Below are positions 20,821-24,067 of a DNA stretch of 24,067 bases, one piece after another (position 1 is the stretch's first letter; the number at the start of each line of letters is the position of its first letter). The translations under genes and the position numbers were made by a program. The notes below the pieces were generated by a model. The model did no database searches. It was given only the letters and a program-made list of their open reading frames with translations, and had not been told where the DNA came from. Source of the DNA: Calditrichota bacterium (GTDB lineage Bacteria; Calditrichota; Calditrichia; RBG-13-44-9; J075); NCBI GenBank assembly GCA_024275555.1, contig JAJRYW010000093.1:1-24067 (forward strand), in the 5' to 3' direction.

Positions 20821-22527
20821 ATGATTTTTCAGAAGCGGGTTTTTGCCCTGGTAATAGGATTGGTAATGGGTATTAATTTTGCCTATGCACAGCTTTCCCC
20901 GGGCGACCTGGCCGAGGCGCATAAACACCTGGAAGGATTAAAGAACTGCACCCGCTGCCATGCCGCCGGAAAGCAAATCAGCGCCGCCAACTGCCTGAGC
21001 TGCCATCAAATCTTAAACGACCGCATTAAAGCCGGCCAAGGGCTCCACGCCCGGCCGGAATTCCGCAACTGTGTGGATTGTCATAACGAACATCACGGGC
21101 GTTCCTTTAAACTGGTTTTCTGGAAAAACGGGCAAGAACAGTTTGATCATCAAAAGGCCGGTTATCCGCTGGAAGGCGCCCACGCCCAATTAAAGTGCCG
21201 GGATTGCCATCAAGCCGATCACATTGAAGAGAAGTCCCTCTTTCTGGAAAAACAAAAGCGGCCGGATCGCACTTTTTTAGGTCTCCAACAGGCCTGTTTA
21301 AGCTGCCACCATGATGAGCATCGCAATCAGTTAGGCCGCGATTGCCAAAAGTGCCACAACCTGGCGGCCTGGAAACCGGCGCCCGATTTTGATCACAACC
21401 AGGCCCAATTTCGCTTAACCGGCAAGCATACCGATGTCGATTGCCAAAAATGTCATTCACTGCAAACCCTGCCGGTCGTGGCCGGCGACCCGGACTATCT
21501 GAAATTTACCGGCCTCTCCTTTTCCAACTGCAACAGTTGTCATAAAGATACCCACCAGGGCCAATTCGGAAAAGACTGCCGGCGCTGCCACAATACGGCC
21601 GGCTGGCAGAAGGTCGCTTACGCCAATTTCGACCATGATAAAACCCGCTTCCCGCTGAAGGGTCTGCACCAGGGAGTAAAATGCGAATCTTGCCATAAAC
21701 CCGGCAAACCGTTTAAAGGGCTGGCCTCCCGGCGTTGCCTGGACTGTCACCAGGATTTTCACCGCGGGCAGTTTGTTTCCCGACGGAGCAAGGGAGATTG
21801 CCGGGAGTGCCACACCGAGAACGGCTTTACCCCCTCCGGCTTCACCCTGGCAGAACATCAGAAAACGGATTTCCCTCTTAAAGGAGCGCATTTGGCGATT
21901 CCCTGCATCGCCTGCCATTCCGGCGGAGAAGCGGGACCCGGCCGGCGCCGCTCCACCCTGGTAGTCAATAAATTCACTTTTGAAAATACCCGTTGTACAA
22001 CCTGCCATACCGATGTGCACCGGGGACAGTCGGACAAGGTCGCCAAAGCGGCCGGGTGCCTTTTCTGCCACAACGCCGACAGTTGGGAGCGGGTCGAATT
22101 CGACCACAACCTCACCGGTTTTGCCCTGGAGGGGAAACACGCCCGCACCCGTTGCCGGGATTGCCACAAACCCGGCAAAAATTTCCAGGACGAACCGATT
22201 GTATTATTTCGCAACGGCAAAAACAAGTGCATCGATTGCCACCGCGACCAGCACAACGGACAATTCCAATCCAATGTCATCCGGGCCGGAAAAACCATCA
22301 AGATCACCGATTGCAGTCACTGCCATCTGGCCGGTGAATGGAACGCAAAGAAGTTTGATCATAACAAAGACGCCCGTTTTGCCCTGGACGGCGCCCACGA
22401 AAAGGTTGCCTGCAAGGAGTGTCATCCCCGGGAAAGGGCCAACGGAAAGACCTTTGTACGTTATAAGCCGATTGATCCCATCTGTAACAGTTGCCACGGC
22501 GGCAACGCAGCAGGAGATAAATTATGA
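20821..22527 (+). CDS. Periplasmic/secreted multihaem cytochrome c, 20 CxxCH sites
   Basis: The 568-residue protein has a signal peptide (1-23, GINFAYA-Q). I count 20 CxxCH motifs from C43 to the C-terminus, about one haem per 27 residues. The body is a set of tri-haem units with the pattern DCxxCHN..W, FDHxxxxFxLxGxH, CxxCH, CxxCHxDxHxGQFG. The FDH, GxH and DxHxGQF histidines are suitable distal ligands, so bis-His low-potential haems are expected. The fold is presumably a chain of cytochrome c7/c3-like modules. There is no lipobox, sorting tail or membrane segment. It overlaps the next cytochrome gene by 4 bp (ATGA), so the two are co-translated. Inferred role: electron storage or wire between the b-type protein and the outer surface. 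Confidence 0.92.
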   Translation: MIFQKRVFALVIGLVMGINFAYAQLSPGDLAEAHKHLEGLKNCTRCHAAGKQISAANCLSCHQILNDRIKAGQGLHARPEFRNCVDCHNEHHGRSFKLVFWKNGQEQFDHQKAGYPLEGAHAQLKCRDCHQADHIEEKSLFLEKQKRPDRTFLGLQQACLSCHHDEHRNQLGRDCQKCHNLAAWKPAPDFDHNQAQFRLTGKHTDVDCQKCHSLQTLPVVAGDPDYLKFTGLSFSNCNSCHKDTHQGQFGKDCRRCHNTAGWQKVAYANFDHDKTRFPLKGLHQGVKCESCHKPGKPFKGLASRRCLDCHQDFHRGQFVSRRSKGDCRECHTENGFTPSGFTLAEHQKTDFPLKGAHLAIPCIACHSGGEAGPGRRRSTLVVNKFTFENTRCTTCHTDVHRGQSDKVAKAAGCLFCHNADSWERVEFDHNLTGFALEGKHARTRCRDCHKPGKNFQDEPIVLFRNGKNKCIDCHRDQHNGQFQSNVIRAGKTIKITDCSHCHLAGEWNAKKFDHNKDARFALDGAHEKVACKECHPRERANGKTFVRYKPIDPICNSCHGGNAAGDKL

Positions 22528-24067
22528 TTGCAAGGTGTATTAGCATAGCCGTGTTGACGGCCAGTATGTGGATATGGGGACAGGAGGCCCCGGCCAATCC
22601 GCATGGGGAGATCAAATGGACCTGCAACAGTTGCCATACCACAAGCTCCTGGCAGGAGATGAAAAGCCCCCTGGAGTTTGATCACCAGGAAACCGGCTTC
22701 CCCCTGGTGGGCGAGCACAAGTTTGCCAAGTGCGCCGGTTGCCACCAGGATTTGAAATTCTCGCAACTGGGCGTTGCCTGCGCCGATTGCCACACCGATA
22801 TTCATCGCAGCCAGTTCGGGCAGGACTGCCAGAGCTGCCATACCCCGGATAGCTGGGAGAACAATGGCGAGATGATCGAGTTGCACGCCTCGCGCGGTTT
22901 TCCCCTGGTCGGAACTCACGCCATTGCCGATTGCCAGGCCTGCCACCTGAACGAGCAAAACAATGAATTTTCCGGCACGCCAATCGATTGCAACGGCTGC
23001 CATCTCTCCGATTTTGCTTTAACCGTTAATCCCAGCCACGCCCGGGCAAATTTCCAATTGGATTGCGAATCGTGCCATCAGCCCCTGGCGTTTAAGTGGT
23101 CCAGCACCACTTTTGAACACGCCAAAACTTTCCAAATACGGGGCGCGCATAAATCGGCAGATTGCAATAGCTGCCATGCCGAAACTTTTATCGGGACTTC
23201 CGCAGAGTGTATCAGTTGCCACCGGGACGAATATAATACCAGCAGCAATCCCAATCACGTGGTCGCGGGATTCCCGGGAGAGTGCAACATTTGTCACAAT
23301 GAGTTTAACTGGCAGGATGCCACGTTTGACCATCTCCGGGAAAGCGGATTTGAATTGCGCGAAGCCCACGCACAATTGGATTGCATGACCTGTCACGAGA
23401 ACAATCAGTTCAGCTTGCCCCGGGATTGCATTGGCTGCCACCAGGATGATTTTAACGCTGCCCGCGACCCCAATCACCAACAGAGCAACTTCCCCGTCGA
23501 TTGCATGATTTGCCATAACCAACGCGCCTGGACGCCGGCCGACTTTGATCACAACCAAACCGGTTTCCCTTTGACCGGCCAACACGCCGTCCTGGTGTGC
23601 AGCTCCTGTCATGAAAACAACAATTATACAACCCTGCCCACGGATTGCTACTCCTGCCACGATACCGATTTTCAGAATGTAACCCAGCCCAACCATGTGC
23701 AGAATAATTTCAGCCGGGACTGCCTCCAGTGCCACAACACCAACGGCTGGCAGCCGGCCGTCTTCGACCACAGCCAGACCAACTTCCCGCTCACCGGGGC
23801 GCACGTTCCCTTAAACTGTATCGAGTGCCACAGCAACGGCTACACCAATACACCCACGGATTGTTTCTCCTGCCACGAAAGCGATTTCAACGGCGTGCAG
23901 GACCCCAACCACGTGCAGAACAACTTCAGCCATGATTGTATGCAGTGCCACACCACTACCGATTGGGAAAATGTCTCTTTTGACCACAGCCAGACCAACT
24001 TCCCGCTCACCGGGGCGCACGTTCCCTTAAACTGTATCGAGTGCCACAGCAACGGCTACACCAATAC
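22524..24067 (+). CDS. Giant multihaem cytochrome c with 72-residue tri-haem repeats, incomplete at the window end
   Basis: ATG at 22524 overlaps the previous stop (ATGA). The frame stays open for 514 codons to the window edge with no stop, so the gene is partial. A signal peptide (about 1-19, TASMWIWG) precedes at least 20 CxxCH sites, the first at C34 and the last at the window edge. The second half is a regular array of 72-residue units, each with three CxxCH: (C)xQCHxTxxW, FDHSQTNFPLTGAH, NCIECH, TDCxSCH, PNHVQNNFS. The conserved His of FDH, GAH and PNH are likely distal haem ligands. The last two units share 86 bp of identical DNA. It probably forms an elongated haem chain; final length, anchoring or sorting signal lie outside the window. 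Confidence 0.92.
   Translation, partial: MIARCISIAVLTASMWIWGQEAPANPHGEIKWTCNSCHTTSSWQEMKSPLEFDHQETGFPLVGEHKFAKCAGCHQDLKFSQLGVACADCHTDIHRSQFGQDCQSCHTPDSWENNGEMIELHASRGFPLVGTHAIADCQACHLNEQNNEFSGTPIDCNGCHLSDFALTVNPSHARANFQLDCESCHQPLAFKWSSTTFEHAKTFQIRGAHKSADCNSCHAETFIGTSAECISCHRDEYNTSSNPNHVVAGFPGECNICHNEFNWQDATFDHLRESGFELREAHAQLDCMTCHENNQFSLPRDCIGCHQDDFNAARDPNHQQSNFPVDCMICHNQRAWTPADFDHNQTGFPLTGQHAVLVCSSCHENNNYTTLPTDCYSCHDTDFQNVTQPNHVQNNFSRDCLQCHNTNGWQPAVFDHSQTNFPLTGAHVPLNCIECHSNGYTNTPTDCFSCHESDFNGVQDPNHVQNNFSHDCMQCHTTTDWENVSFDHSQTNFPLTGAHVPLNCIECHSNGYTN
23766..24067 (+). repeat. 216-bp direct repeats within the cytochrome gene
   Basis: Positions 23766-23851 and 23982-24067 are identical over 86 bp, synonymous sites included, and the period is exactly 216 bp (72 codons). 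The segments between them (for example 23693 and 23909 onwards) are aligned but diverged. The identity reaches the window edge, so its true length is unknown. Confidence 0.93.

Noticed and set aside
21457..22167. Minus-strand open frames across the cytochrome genes (also 22461-23003 and 23019-23804)
   Set aside because: They are shadows of CxxCH-rich coding sequence; repeated antisense codons keep them open.
22524..24067. Regular DNA repeats as a noncoding array
   Set aside because: The period is a multiple of three, the frame is open throughout and each unit has CxxCH motifs, so it is a protein repeat.
1..24067. tRNA, rRNA, integrase or transposase genes
   Set aside because: I looked for them as support for a mobile island and saw none in the sequence.

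Overview
The window looks like a chromosomal stretch of an anaerobic or facultative Gram-negative bacterium of the FCB group, most likely Calditrichota or a neighbouring lineage (KSB1, Ignavibacteria). This placement is an inference from three things: a C-terminal sorting domain with the AYPNPFNP signature on a secreted cytochrome, lipoproteins and an outer-membrane barrel family (DUF4266/DUF3570), and abundant multihaem c-type cytochromes. Coding DNA is moderately GC-rich and spacers are AT-rich. Several promoters fit a sigma-70 type -35/-10 pair with a 17-bp spacer.

Layout. (1) 234-3227: a two-gene redox operon, an FAD/NAD(P)-dependent oxidoreductase followed by a NapH/NosR-like membrane polyferredoxin, closed by a strong bidirectional terminator. 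(2) 3388-3687 (minus): a small unknown gene with a near-consensus promoter framed by two copies of AGTGAACAT. (3) 3690-4550: gene-free DNA with palindromic, MITE-like elements. (4) 4553-9792: an export and peptide cluster: M49 dipeptidyl-peptidase III-like enzyme, C1 papain-like peptidase, and a secreted five-haem cytochrome with a T9SS-type tail. (5) 9800-12065: accessory region with a VapBC-like toxin-antitoxin remnant (antitoxin intact, toxin reduced to a 24-codon stub) bracketed by inverted copies of a GTAGAGACGCGAT palindrome, a Cys-rich ORF relic, a 15-bp tandem repeat, an AT-rich orphan gene and a 20-bp terminal-inverted-repeat hairpin. (6) 12066-14813: a voltage-gated K+ channel-like protein with a zinc-ribbon tail (minus), two small plus-strand genes (the first again preceded by AGTGAACAT), and a secreted Tyr-rich/Arg-Lys-rich protein (minus) whose terminator lies inside the second small gene. 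(7) 15201-17421: a tightly coupled operon of a small dihaem lipoprotein, TlpA-like thioredoxin, DUF4266 lipoprotein and DUF3570 outer-membrane barrel. (8) 17581-19669: an OmpR-type response regulator and its histidine kinase. (9) 19851 to the window end: a dihaem b-type membrane protein, a 20-haem cytochrome and a second cytochrome with at least 20 haem sites that runs off the window.

Working together (inference): region 9 has the parts of an electron conduit from the quinone pool (b-type dihaem protein) through long chains of bis-His c-haems to the cell exterior. The two-component system immediately upstream may control it, and the barrel/lipoprotein/thioredoxin operon may supply an outer-membrane component. 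The most striking signal is the terminal cytochrome: it is built from tri-haem units of exactly 72 residues (216 bp), and its last two visible units share 86 bp of identical DNA, which indicates recent repeat expansion of a haem wire.
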